A program made the translations under genes and the position numbers. DNA of 64,000 nt from assembly GCF_000718165.1 (NCBI RefSeq), contig NZ_JOEY01000043.1, forward strand, positions 62,001 to 126,000, given 5' to 3'. This document shows positions 27,147 through 34,535 of the stretch, piece after piece (the stretch's first letter is position 1; each line of letters starts with the position of its first letter). The notes below the pieces were generated by a model. That model was not told the origin of the DNA. It was given only the letters and a program-made list of their open reading frames with translations, and did no database searches. The stretch is from Streptomyces fulvoviolaceus (lineage in GTDB: Bacteria > Actinomycetota > Actinomycetes > Streptomycetales > Streptomycetaceae).

Positions 27147-28099
27147 CGGGTCCTCCCGCGGGTGCGGAGCCGGGGGTTGAGTGCCATGGCGCCGAGGTCG
27201 GCGGCGAGGTTGCAGGCGACGTAGACGACCGCGCTGATCAGGGCGATGGCCTGGATGACGGGCAGGTCCCGGTTCTGTACCGAGGAGAGCATCAGCTTGC
27301 CGATGCCGGGGTAGTTGAAGACGTTCTCGACGACGGCGACTCCGCCCGCGAGCCAGGCGACGTTGAGCGCGATCACGTGCAGGGTGGGCAGGAGTGCGCT
27401 CGGCAGGGCGTGCCGGGTGACGACCCGCCAGGTCGACAGGCCCTTGAGGCGGGCGGTGGTGACGTACTCGCTCGCCATCACGTCGATGACCGAGGTGCGG
27501 GCCATGCGGACGATGTAGGCGGCCATCACGATGGCGAGTGCGAGGGCCGGGAGCCAGACGGCGGGCAGGAGCTGTCCGACGCTCGCCTCCGGGCCGTACA
27601 GGACGACCGCGGGGAACCACGGCAGCGCCACCGAGAAGCACAGCACCAGCACGGTCGCGACGACGAACTCGGGGATGCTCATGCCGACGAGGCCGGCGGT
27701 CGAGATGACGTGGTCGGGCCAGCGGTCGCGGTAGAGGCCGGCGATAACGCCGAGGACGATCGATCCGGTGACCGCGAAGAGGACGGTGATCAGGGCGATG
27801 AGCGCGGAGTTGCCGAGGTACATGGCGACTTCGCCACCGACGGGCTTGGCGGAGACCAGCGAGGTGCCGAAGTCGCCGTGCAGTGCGCCCCTGATCCAGT
27901 CGACGTAGCGCTCCCAGGCGGGCTGGTCGAGTCCGAGTTGCCCCCGCAGAGCGGAGACCGCGTCCGGGGTGGCGTCCTTGCCGAGGACCTGGGTGGCGAC
28001 GTCGCCGGGCAGGGCCTGCACGGCGAGGAAGACCAGGACGGAGGAGAGGAGGAGGGTGCCGAGGCCGGCCGCGGTGCGGCGGGCTATGAAGGAGAACAT
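27143..28099 (-). CDS. ABC transporter permease, DppB-like
   Basis: A 318-residue permease with the conserved DppB start MFSFIARRTAAGLGTLLLSS, a periplasmic loop QLGLDQPAWERYVDWIRGA with GDFGTSL, and the EAA-type loop EYVTTARLKGLSTWRVVTRH. The LNPRLRTR C-terminus is also family-typical. About six membrane segments are predicted. ATG 28099 follows the binding-protein stop by two bases, with a purine-rich site inside the upstream gene end. It belongs to the same operon as the neighbouring transport genes. Confidence 0.93.
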   Translation of the reverse strand: MFSFIARRTAAGLGTLLLSSVLVFLAVQALPGDVATQVLGKDATPDAVSALRGQLGLDQPAWERYVDWIRGALHGDFGTSLVSAKPVGGEVAMYLGNSALIALITVLFAVTGSIVLGVIAGLYRDRWPDHVISTAGLVGMSIPEFVVATVLVLCFSVALPWFPAVVLYGPEASVGQLLPAVWLPALALAIVMAAYIVRMARTSVIDVMASEYVTTARLKGLSTWRVVTRHALPSALLPTLHVIALNVAWLAGGVAVVENVFNYPGIGKLMLSSVQNRDLPVIQAIALISAVVYVACNLAADLGAMALNPRLRTRGRTR

Positions 28100-28101
28100 G
28101 C

Positions 28102-29670
28102 TCAGGCCCCCTTCAGGCCGATGCCGAGGTAGTCGAACTCGAAGCCGTGCTCGGCGTATCCGCGGACCTTGCGCGAGATCCCGACGAGCCGGTCGGCGAA
28201 CATCGGGGTCATCGCCCCGCCCTTCTCGATCACCATGGTCTGCGCCTCGCCGTACAGATCGCGGCGCCGGGTGTCGTCGGTCTCCGCGCGGGCGCGGTCG
28301 AGGAGCGCGTCGAAGTCCTTGTCGGACCAGGCCGTTTCGTTGTACGAGGAGCCGCTGCGGAAGATCTCGGTGAAGAGCTGGTCGACAGGTCTGCCGGTGA
28401 ACCAGTAGGTCGCCATCAGCGGCTTCTTCATCCAGATCTGTGTGTAGTACGAGTCCGCGGAGGCGGTCTTGACTCGGATGCGGATCCCGGCCCGCTTGGC
28501 GGAGTCCTGGTAGGCGAGGGCCATGGGCGTGAACAGCGGGTCGTAGGAGGAGGTGTAGAGGTCGACGGCGAGTCCCTCGTGGCCGGCCTTCTTCAGCAGG
28601 TACCGCGCCTGTTCCGGGTCGTGCTTGGGGTGGGCGGAGATGTATGCCGGGTCGCTCGGCGGCACCGGGTTGTCCCAGCCGGCGGTGCCCGCGCCCTGGA
28701 GTGCGACCTGCACGACGTGCTCGGGGTCGTAGGCGAGCTTCATCGCCTGCCGTACGCGGACGTCGGTGAAGGGCTTCTCGGTGGTGAGCATCGGGAGCAC
28801 GTACCACTGGGCGTTCTTCACGCGCGCGATGGTGGCCCGGTCGGAGGCGGCGACCACCCGGGCGGTCGCGAAGTCGAGGTTGGTCTGGGAGAGCAGGTCG
28901 ACCTGGCCCGCGAGCAGGGCGTTGGAGCGCGCGGACATGTCGGCGACCGAGTAGAAGGCGATGGCGTCGAGGACCGGGCGGCCCGCCCAGTGGTCCGGGT
29001 ACGCGGTGACCCGGCCGGGGCCGGCCGGTGCGAACGACTCGAGCTTGAAGGGGCCGGTGCCGATGCCGGTGCGGCCGATCGACTTGGCGCTCCCGTCCGG
29101 GACGACGTAGCAGTTGTAGTGCGTCAGCAGGCTCGGGAACTCCGCGTTGGGGGTCTTCAGCGGGACGACGAGGGTGTGGGCGTCGGGGGTGCGCAGCTTC
29201 TGCGGGTCGATGAGCGGGGTGAGCACGGCCGCCTGCGGCGAGGCCGTCGCCTTGTCGAGGATGTGGCGGAGCGTGTAGGCCGCGTCGGCGGAGGTGAAGG
29301 GGCGGCCGTCGTGGAAGGTGACGCCCTTGCGGAGCCGGAAGGTCCAGGTGCGCGCCTTGCCGTCGGACTCCCAGGACTCGGCGAGGTCGGGGGCGAGATC
29401 GCCGTTCGCGGCGACGCGGACGAGCCGGTTGTAGAGCGCTCCCAGGTACTCGTACGCGGACAGGGCGCTCGCCGGGTCCAGGGTCTCGGCGTCGGAGGCG
29501 GGCGGCCGGGCGATGCGCAGGGTCCCGCCGCGGTCGGGGGTGCCCTGCCCGGCGGCGGCCGGCAGGACGGGGGTGGCCGCGGCCCCCGTACAGCCGGACA
29601 GCAGCGCGGCCGCCGAGGCCGCGCCCGCGGCGAGTACCGACCGCCGTCCCGGATGGTGGAAGTCGGACAT
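28102..29670 (-). CDS. ABC transporter substrate-binding lipoprotein, family 5 (peptide/opine/nickel type)
   Basis: A 522-residue extracellular solute receptor. The signal has a twin-arginine (GRRSVLAAGAASAAALLSGC) ending in a lipobox with C27, so it is probably a Tat lipoprotein. SBP_bac_5 hallmarks include LAESWESDGKARTWTFRLRK, GVTFHDGRPFTSADAAYTL and the late ETDDTRRRDLYGEAQ. The ligand cannot be inferred; members bind peptides, opines, sugars or metal chelates. It heads the minus-strand operon and has an upstream palindrome at 29692-29711. Confidence 0.92.
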   Translation of the reverse strand: MSDFHHPGRRSVLAAGAASAAALLSGCTGAAATPVLPAAAGQGTPDRGGTLRIARPPASDAETLDPASALSAYEYLGALYNRLVRVAANGDLAPDLAESWESDGKARTWTFRLRKGVTFHDGRPFTSADAAYTLRHILDKATASPQAAVLTPLIDPQKLRTPDAHTLVVPLKTPNAEFPSLLTHYNCYVVPDGSAKSIGRTGIGTGPFKLESFAPAGPGRVTAYPDHWAGRPVLDAIAFYSVADMSARSNALLAGQVDLLSQTNLDFATARVVAASDRATIARVKNAQWYVLPMLTTEKPFTDVRVRQAMKLAYDPEHVVQVALQGAGTAGWDNPVPPSDPAYISAHPKHDPEQARYLLKKAGHEGLAVDLYTSSYDPLFTPMALAYQDSAKRAGIRIRVKTASADSYYTQIWMKKPLMATYWFTGRPVDQLFTEIFRSGSSYNETAWSDKDFDALLDRARAETDDTRRRDLYGEAQTMVIEKGGAMTPMFADRLVGISRKVRGYAEHGFEFDYLGIGLKGA

Positions 29671-29691
29671 GTACCGACCGCCCCTCTCGCT

Positions 29692-29711
29692 ATTCGTTCA
29701 GCGGAACGATT
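29692..29711. promoter_or_regulatory. operator-like palindrome upstream of the ABC/hydrolase operon
   Basis: The sequence ATTCGTTCAGCGGAACGATT is an inverted repeat with eight-base arms, one mismatch and a four-base spacer. It lies 22 bases upstream of the binding-protein start. A further half-site, TGAACGATA, occurs at about 29723-29731. A TetR-family regulator ends this operon, so the site is a candidate for it. Confidence 0.6.
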
Positions 29712-29798
29712 GAGTGAAGTGCGTGAACGATAACGAGCGGGCGGTCGGTCGCCAACCCTTTGGGGGCGGAAATTAACCTCGGGAAACCGAGTGGTTAC

Positions 29799-29858
29799 GC
29801 GGGCCATGGCGAAGCGGCCGCCACCCTCGAGGGGGGCGGCCGCTTCGCCCTGGCCCGC
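29799..29858. terminator. long hairpin, probable bidirectional terminator
   Basis: Two 24-base arms (29799-29822 and 29835-29858, core GGCGAAGCGGCCGCC) pair with one mismatch around a 12-base loop. The hairpin starts 13 bases after the ancestral stop of the minus-strand VOC gene (29872-29874). It separates that gene from the ABC operon promoter. Confidence 0.8.
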
Positions 29859-29871
29859 GGATGCGGGGGTG

Positions 29872-30257
29872 TCACTCGCCCGCGTAGGCCTTGTCCAAGG
29901 CATCACCTGCCAGGACACGCCGTACTTGTCCTTGAGCCAGCCGCACGGGCCGGGCTCGCCGCCGCCCTCGGTGAGCTTGGACCAGTAGTAGTCGATCTCC
30001 TCCTGGTTCTCGCAGAAGATCATGAAGGAGACCGCCTCGGTGAACTTGAACTCAGGGCCGCCGTTGAGCGCGAGGAACTTGTGGCCGTTGGCCGTGAACT
30101 CGACGGTCAGCACGCTGCCGGCGGGCTGGGGCGCTCCCTCGGGGTAACGCGCGAGCTTGCCGATGCTGGAGTTCTTGAAGACCGAGACGTAGTAGTGGGC
30201 GGCCTCCTCCGCCTGGCCGTCGAACCAGAGACACGTGGTGAAACCGTCGGTTGCCAT
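29872..30257 (-). pseudogene. PhnB-like VOC protein with deleted and frameshifted C-terminus
   Basis: ATG 30257, four bases after AGGAGGT, begins a normal PhnB-type (3-demethylubiquinone methyltransferase-like) VOC protein: FTTCLWFDGQAEEAAHYYV, FTEAVSFMIFCENQEEIDYY, WSKLTEGGGEPGPCGWLKDK, YGVSWQVMP. Family members then have about 35 more residues ending in a LDxAYAGE-like tail. Here WQVMP is followed at once, in the +1 frame, by LDKAYAGE and a TGA at 29872-29874. In the original frame the protein runs on as unrelated sequence into the next gene to 29157. A deletion plus frameshift is the simplest reading. The product is probably non-functional or C-terminally altered. Confidence 0.72.
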
Positions 30258-30381
30258 GAGTACCTCCTGGGCGTGCGGAACGCTGTCACCTGTATCGACC
30301 GATCCTCGCCCCGGAACTCATCGGTCGCGTGGCCGGTTAATCCAGGTGGCCGCTACACGGTTCGGAACTAGCATCGCGAGC

Positions 30382-31593
30382 ATGACGTCTTCGCCCGCGG
30401 CCAGTGACATCCAGCCCTTCCGCATCGACATACCGCAGAGCGACCTGGACGACCTGCACGACCGCCTCGACCGGACCCGGTGGCCGGACGAGCTGCCGGG
30501 GGTGGGGTGGGCGTACGGCGTTCCGTCGGGCTACCTGCGTGACCTGGTGCGGTACTGGCGCCACGAGTACGACTGGCGGGCGGCCGAGGCGCGGCTCAAC
30601 GAATGGGCGCATTTCACGACCGAGATCGACGGCGCGCACGTGCACTTCGCGCACATCCGCTCCCCCGAGCCCGACGCCACCCCGCTGATCATCACGCACG
30701 GCTGGCCGGGCTCGATCGTCGAGTTCCTCGACATCGTGGGGCCGTTGACGGACCCTGCCGCGCACGGCGGTGACCCAGCCGACGCCTTCCACGTCGTGCT
30801 GCCCAGCATTCCCGGCTTCGGGTTCTCCGGGCCGACCCGGGAGACCGGCTGGGAGGCGCGCCGGATCGCCGACGCGTGGGTCGAGCTGATGACCCGCCTC
30901 GGCTACGACCGGTTCGGCGCCCAGGGCGGCGACTGGGGCGCCGGGATCTCCCGCGAGCTGGGCCGTGTCCACCCCGACCGGGTCATCGGCATCCACCTCA
31001 ATCTGCTGCCCGGCGCGCAGGCGGCCACCGAGCCGACCCCCGAGGAGCTGGAGGCACTGAGCCCGGAGGAGCGGGAGCGGACGCTCACCTCGTGGCGCCG
31101 GTGGGCCCAGTGGTTCGGGGACGGGACGGGCTATTTCCATGTGCAGTCCACTCGCCCGCAGACCCTGTCGTACGCGCTCACGGACTCGCCGGTCGGCCAA
31201 CTCGCCTGGATCGTCGAGAAGTTCCAGGAGTGGACGGACTCCGAGGAACTGCCCGAGGAGGCCGTCGACCGGGACCTGATGCTGACGAACGTGATGCTGT
31301 ACTGGCTGACGGGCACGGCGGGTTCGTCCGCCCGCGTCTACTACGAGCGCGCCCACGCCAAGGGCGATCGGATCGCGGCACCGCACGAGCCCTCGACCGC
31401 CCCGACCGCGGTGGCCTCCTTCCCCGGCGACCCCCAGATCCCCCTCCGCCACAAGGCGGAGCGGACGGAGAACATCGTGCGCTGGACGGAGCTCGACCGG
31501 GGCGGGCACTTCGCGGCGATGGAGGAGCCGGACCTGCTGGTGGGCGATGTGCAGGCGTTCTTCCGGCAATTGCGCGAGAAGGGCGTCGGCTGA
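30382..31593 (+). CDS. epoxide hydrolase (EHN-domain alpha/beta hydrolase)
   Basis: A 403-residue microsomal-type epoxide hydrolase. The N-terminal EHN domain (about 10-115) includes RLDRTRWPDELPGVGWAYG. The oxyanion motif is HGWPGS (106-111) and the nucleophile is D184 in GGDWGAGISREL. Lid tyrosines probably lie in GYFHVQSTRPQTLSYAL and YYERA, and the catalytic His is in DRGGHFAAMEEPDLL. It opens epoxides to diols; in Streptomyces such genes serve detoxification or secondary metabolism. ATG 30382 has only a weak ribosome site. It diverges from the broken VOC gene. Confidence 0.9.
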   Translation: MTSSPAASDIQPFRIDIPQSDLDDLHDRLDRTRWPDELPGVGWAYGVPSGYLRDLVRYWRHEYDWRAAEARLNEWAHFTTEIDGAHVHFAHIRSPEPDATPLIITHGWPGSIVEFLDIVGPLTDPAAHGGDPADAFHVVLPSIPGFGFSGPTRETGWEARRIADAWVELMTRLGYDRFGAQGGDWGAGISRELGRVHPDRVIGIHLNLLPGAQAATEPTPEELEALSPEERERTLTSWRRWAQWFGDGTGYFHVQSTRPQTLSYALTDSPVGQLAWIVEKFQEWTDSEELPEEAVDRDLMLTNVMLYWLTGTAGSSARVYYERAHAKGDRIAAPHEPSTAPTAVASFPGDPQIPLRHKAERTENIVRWTELDRGGHFAAMEEPDLLVGDVQAFFRQLREKGVG

Positions 31594-31609
31594 CGCGGTA
31601 GCGGCCCGC

Positions 31610-31639
31610 TCTGCCCTCGGCGAATCTGCCGCGGGCAGA
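31610..31639 (+). promoter_or_regulatory. two abutting PopR operator-like sites upstream of clpP3
   Basis: TCTGCCGCGGGCAGA (31625-31639) is an exact match to the TCTGCC-N3-GGCAGA palindrome described for PopR control of clpP3-clpP4 in S. lividans. Directly upstream is a weaker copy, TCTGCCCTCGGCGAA (31610-31624). Together they lie 73-102 bases upstream of the clpP3 start, and popR itself is encoded just downstream of clpP4. Confidence 0.82.
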
Positions 31640-31711
31640 GAAAGCACTGAGGGGCGTCGTCCGAGGTCAAGAGTGGAGTCAACGGCATCCCCGCCACCAC
31701 GAGGAGAACCG

Positions 31712-32350
31712 ATGACTCCACTCACCACGCTCGCTCCCCGGGCCGAGGAGGGCGACACCCCGCCCACCCGCTTCGACGACCACCTGGCCGCCCAGCTGCT
31801 CGCCCAGCGCATCGTCCTGCTCGGCACCCAGGTCGACGAGGTCTCCGCGAACCGGATCTGCACCCAACTGCTGATCCTGTCCGCGGAGGACCCGCGCACC
31901 GACATCAGCCTGTACATCAACAGTCCGGGCGGCTCGGTCCACGCGGGCCTCGCCATCTACGACACGATGCGGCTGATCCCGAACGACGTCTCGACGCTCG
32001 CGATGGGATTCGCAGCCAGCATGGGGCAGTTCCTGCTCTGCGGCGGCACGCCCGGCAAGCGGTACGCCCTGCCGAACGCGCGGATCATGATGCACCAGGG
32101 GTCGGCGGGCGTCGGCGGCACCACCGCCGACATCGAGATCCAGGCGGAGAACCTGGAGCACACCAAGGTGACCATGGAGCGGCTCATCGCCGAGAACACC
32201 GGCCATAGCCCGGAGGCCATCGCCCGGGACGGTGACCGCGACCGCTGGTTCACGGCCGAGGAGGCCAGGGAGTACGGCATGGTGGACCGGGTCCTGGAGT
32301 CGCTCGCCGACGTCCGCCCGGCCGTCTCGAAGCGACGGATGGGACTGTGA
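31712..32350 (+). CDS. clpP3: ATP-dependent Clp protease proteolytic subunit ClpP3
   Basis: A 212-residue ClpP serine protease subunit. The catalytic triad is intact: S103 ([11 protein letters not shown]), H128 (ARIMMHQG) and D173 (ARDGDRD). The handle helix region is [19 protein letters not shown]. ClpP rings degrade unfolded or tagged proteins delivered by ClpX or ClpC ATPases. ATG 31712 follows GAGGAG. One base separates it from the clpP4 start. In S. lividans the clpP3-clpP4 operon is a backup system switched on by PopR when ClpP1P2 activity is low; operator, gene order and adjacent popR all fit. Confidence 0.93.
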   Translation: MTPLTTLAPRAEEGDTPPTRFDDHLAAQLLAQRIVLLGTQVDEVSANRICTQLLILSAEDPRTDISLYINSPGGSVHAGLAIYDTMRLIPNDVSTLAMGFAASMGQFLLCGGTPGKRYALPNARIMMHQGSAGVGGTTADIEIQAENLEHTKVTMERLIAENTGHSPEAIARDGDRDRWFTAEEAREYGMVDRVLESLADVRPAVSKRRMGL

Positions 32351-32351
32351 C

Positions 32352-32954
32352 ATGGCGAACTACACGATTCCTTACGTCGTCGAGCGGACCGCGAACGGCG
32401 AGCGGTCCTCCGACGTGTTCAGCCGGCTGCTGTCGGAGCGGATCATCTTCCTCGGCACCGAGATCGACGACGGGGTGGCCAACGTCGTGATCGCCCAGCT
32501 CCTGCACCTGGAGTCGTCGGCGCCGGAGAACGAGATCGCGATCTACATCAACTCGCCCGGCGGCTCGTTCACCTCACTCATGGCGATCTACGACACCATG
32601 ACCTACGTGCAGGCGCCGATCTCCACGTTCTGTGTGGGACAGGCGGCCTCCACGGCGGCCGTGCTGCTGGCCGGAGGCGATCCGGGGCGGCGGTTCGTGC
32701 TGGAGCACGCGCGTGTGCTGCTCGGCCAGCCGGCCAGCGGCGGCAGCCGGGGCATGATCTCCGATCTCGCCCTCCACGCCAAGGAGATGGTGCGGATCCG
32801 CTCCCAGGTCGAGGAGGTGCTGTCCCGACACACGCACCAGGACATCACGACGCTGCGCGCGGACATGGACCGGGACAAGGTGTTCACCGCGCAGGAAGCC
32901 GTGACGTACGGGCTCGCCGACGAGGTGGTGAGCCGGCGCCTCGTCGGAGTCTGA
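32352..32954 (+). CDS. clpP4: ClpP4 proteolytic subunit, catalytic His replaced
   Basis: A 200-residue ClpP paralogue translated directly after clpP3. Fold motifs are present ([38 protein letters not shown]), with S100 and D171 at triad positions. The segment that normally reads xRIMxHQP is ARVLLGQP, placing glycine (G125) where the catalytic histidine should be. The subunit is therefore probably inactive alone and acts structurally in a mixed ClpP3P4 ring. The stop codon lies inside a perfect 10-base inverted repeat (32933-32962). Confidence 0.9.
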   Translation: MANYTIPYVVERTANGERSSDVFSRLLSERIIFLGTEIDDGVANVVIAQLLHLESSAPENEIAIYINSPGGSFTSLMAIYDTMTYVQAPISTFCVGQAASTAAVLLAGGDPGRRFVLEHARVLLGQPASGGSRGMISDLALHAKEMVRIRSQVEEVLSRHTHQDITTLRADMDRDKVFTAQEAVTYGLADEVVSRRLVGV

Positions 32955-32962
32955 GGCGCCGG
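32933..32962 (+). terminator. hairpin overlapping the clpP4 stop
   Basis: Arms CCGGCGCCTC (32933-32942) and GAGGCGCCGG (32953-32962) pair perfectly around a ten-base loop. The stop codon (32952-32954) is at the base of the right arm. It sits between clpP4 and the convergent popR gene, ending eight bases before the popR stop. Confidence 0.65.
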
Positions 32963-32969
32963 TAGTCGG

Positions 32970-33449
32970 TCAGGCGGCCAGGCAGAGCCCGTTGTACGGC
33001 GTGTTCGACGCCCTGCGACCGGTGTGCCGCTGTCGGTCCAGCTCCCCGTGGGCCAGCGACAGCAGGTCACCGAGGCCCAGGCCGAGGGCTTGGGCGGCGG
33101 CCGCGAGGACCTCCGACGAGGCCTCCTTGCGGCCGCGCTCGACCTCGGAGAGGTAGGGCATCGAGATCCGCGCCGCGTCGGCCACGTCCTTGAGCGTGCG
33201 CTCCTGGGCGAGGCGCTCGCGACGCAGGACGTCACCGACCAGGTCGCGCCACAGGGGTTCCTTGGAGGCAGGAGCCGGGGGCAGCGGGTGGGGTGGGGTC
33301 GTGGCGGGGCGTGCGGACACTGGGCGTTCGGACACGGTGGGGGTCCCCCCGCTCGAGCGAAGCCGAGAGTGGGGGAGGGCGGTCCCGGGGCGCGCGGCAG
33401 GCGGGCGCAGGGGGATGACGCGGGCTTGGTTCGGCGCTTGGTTGCTCAC
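32970..33449 (-). CDS. popR: PopR, XRE-family activator of clpP3-clpP4
   Basis: A 159-residue regulator: a Pro/Ala-rich disordered N-terminus (1-65), then a ClgR/PopR-type helix-turn-helix (WRDLVGDVLRRERLAQERTL, ISMPYLSEVERGRKEASSEV). The C-terminus is NGLCLAA. In S. lividans, PopR is degraded by ClpP1P2 through C-terminal alanines, so it accumulates and activates clpP3-clpP4 when ClpP1P2 fails. The terminal Leu-Ala-Ala here fits that degron. The GTG at 33449 has GGAG only two bases away, so a downstream start is possible. It converges on clpP4. Confidence 0.86.
   Translation of the reverse strand: MSNQAPNQARVIPLRPPAARPGTALPHSRLRSSGGTPTVSERPVSARPATTPPHPLPPAPASKEPLWRDLVGDVLRRERLAQERTLKDVADAARISMPYLSEVERGRKEASSEVLAAAAQALGLGLGDLLSLAHGELDRQRHTGRRASNTPYNGLCLAA
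33335..33380. repeat. GC-rich palindromic repeat inserted within popR
   Basis: This segment contains the perfect palindrome GGGGGTCCCCC followed by GCTCGAGCGAAGCCGAGAG and a GGGGGAG run. It resembles dispersed extragenic-type repeats seen in many Streptomyces genomes. It encodes a low-complexity part of the PopR N-terminus (RLRSSGGTPTV), so it is tolerated as an in-frame insertion. Confidence 0.5.
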
Positions 33450-33527
33450 CTCTCCAGCCTAAATTTGCTGGCCGTCAGGGGAAGACTTCGGCATTCTGCC
33501 CTGGGTGGAATCGCGGATGCGAAGGGT

Positions 33528-34322
33528 GTGGACACGGTGCTGCGTGAGACGTTCAACGAGGATGCGGAGCTGTACGACCGGGCTCGGCCCGGCTATCCCC
33601 GCGCCCTGATCGAGGACCTGGCTCGCACGGCATCCCTCGACCCCGGCAGCCGTGTTCTGGAGGTTGCTCCCGGCACCGGCAAACTCACGGTCCCGCTGGC
33701 GGAGTTGGGCTGTCGTGTCACCGCCGTGGAGTTGGGCGACGCGATGGCGGCCGTGGCCCGGCGGCAGCTCGGCATGTTCCCCGACGTGGACGTACAGGTG
33801 GCCGAGTTCGAGCGCTGGCCGCTGCCGCGTGAGCCGTTCGACCTGGTGGTGTGCGCCACCGCCTTCCACTGGCTCGACCCGGCCGTGCGGGTGGAGAAGG
33901 CGGCGGACGCGCTGGCCCCCGGGGGACATCTCGCGGTCGTCACCACGGAACATGTGGCGGGCGGCAACAGCACCACGGACTTCTTCAACCGGGCCCAGGC
34001 CTGCTACGAACGTTGGGATCCGGCCACACCGCCGGGGCTGCGGCTCCAGGAGGCATCCGAAATCCCCACGGACACCGCCGAGTTCGAGCGCTGCCCGCGC
34101 TTCGGGAACGTCACGGTGACCCGGTACGCCCAGGACATCACCTACACCGCCGACCAGTACATCGACGTACTGCTCACCTACTCCGGTCACCGCGCCCTCG
34201 ACAGCACGCTCCGCGAGGGCCTGCTGACCTGCATCCGCGAACTGATCGAGACCCACTACGACGGCCGCGTCACCAAGCGCCACCTCCACGAGCTGATCAC
34301 CGCGCCCCGGGTGGAGGCCTGA
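33528..34322 (+). CDS. class I SAM-dependent methyltransferase
   Basis: A 264-residue methyltransferase of the UbiE/Methyltransf_11 type. Motif I is VLEVAPGTGKLTVPLAELG, the motif II acid is in VTAVELGD, and motif III-IV is FDLVVCATAFHWLDP, followed by ALAPGGHLAVVTTEH. The N-terminal FNEDAELYDRARPGYPRALI is typical of actinobacterial small-molecule methyltransferases. GTG 33528 gives a protein of normal length, although the ribosome site is poor. The acceptor is unknown. It diverges from popR. Confidence 0.85.
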   Translation: MDTVLRETFNEDAELYDRARPGYPRALIEDLARTASLDPGSRVLEVAPGTGKLTVPLAELGCRVTAVELGDAMAAVARRQLGMFPDVDVQVAEFERWPLPREPFDLVVCATAFHWLDPAVRVEKAADALAPGGHLAVVTTEHVAGGNSTTDFFNRAQACYERWDPATPPGLRLQEASEIPTDTAEFERCPRFGNVTVTRYAQDITYTADQYIDVLLTYSGHRALDSTLREGLLTCIRELIETHYDGRVTKRHLHELITAPRVEA

Positions 34323-34426
34323 GCGATTTCCCGCCACGGGGACACGCGACGGGCATGTGCGGTCACTCACCGGGTACGCGCAAGGTGAGGGACCTGCGGG
34401 AGTTCGTCGTCCGGTGGCCCGAACGC

Positions 34427-34451
34427 GCATACGTTGTCGTGATGCGGGTAC
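34427..34451 (+). promoter_or_regulatory. SigB-type promoter upstream of the sigma factor gene
   Basis: GCAT (34427-34430), 15 bases, then GGGTAC (34446-34451) fits exactly the Streptomyces SigB consensus GNNT-N14-16-GGGTAY. It lies 84 bases upstream of a SigB-family sigma gene, consistent with autoregulation or control by a paralogous SigB-type factor. No transcription data are available here. Confidence 0.7.
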
Positions 34452-34535
34452 TTACCAGCCTCGAACGCCGAGCAGGACCCGAGACAACCCAGGCCGAAGA
34501 GGCAGACGTCGAGCCGTGAACTCGTGGGAGAGGTA

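Noticed and set aside
29157..29871. Extension of the VOC protein into the ABC binding-protein gene
   Set aside because: The extension is unrelated low-complexity sequence overlapping a real gene; the ancestral stop at 29872-29874 in the shifted frame marks the gene end.
33335..33380. CRISPR-like or tandem repeat array
   Set aside because: Only one palindromic element is present, with no spacers or repeated units; no CRISPR array was seen anywhere in the window.
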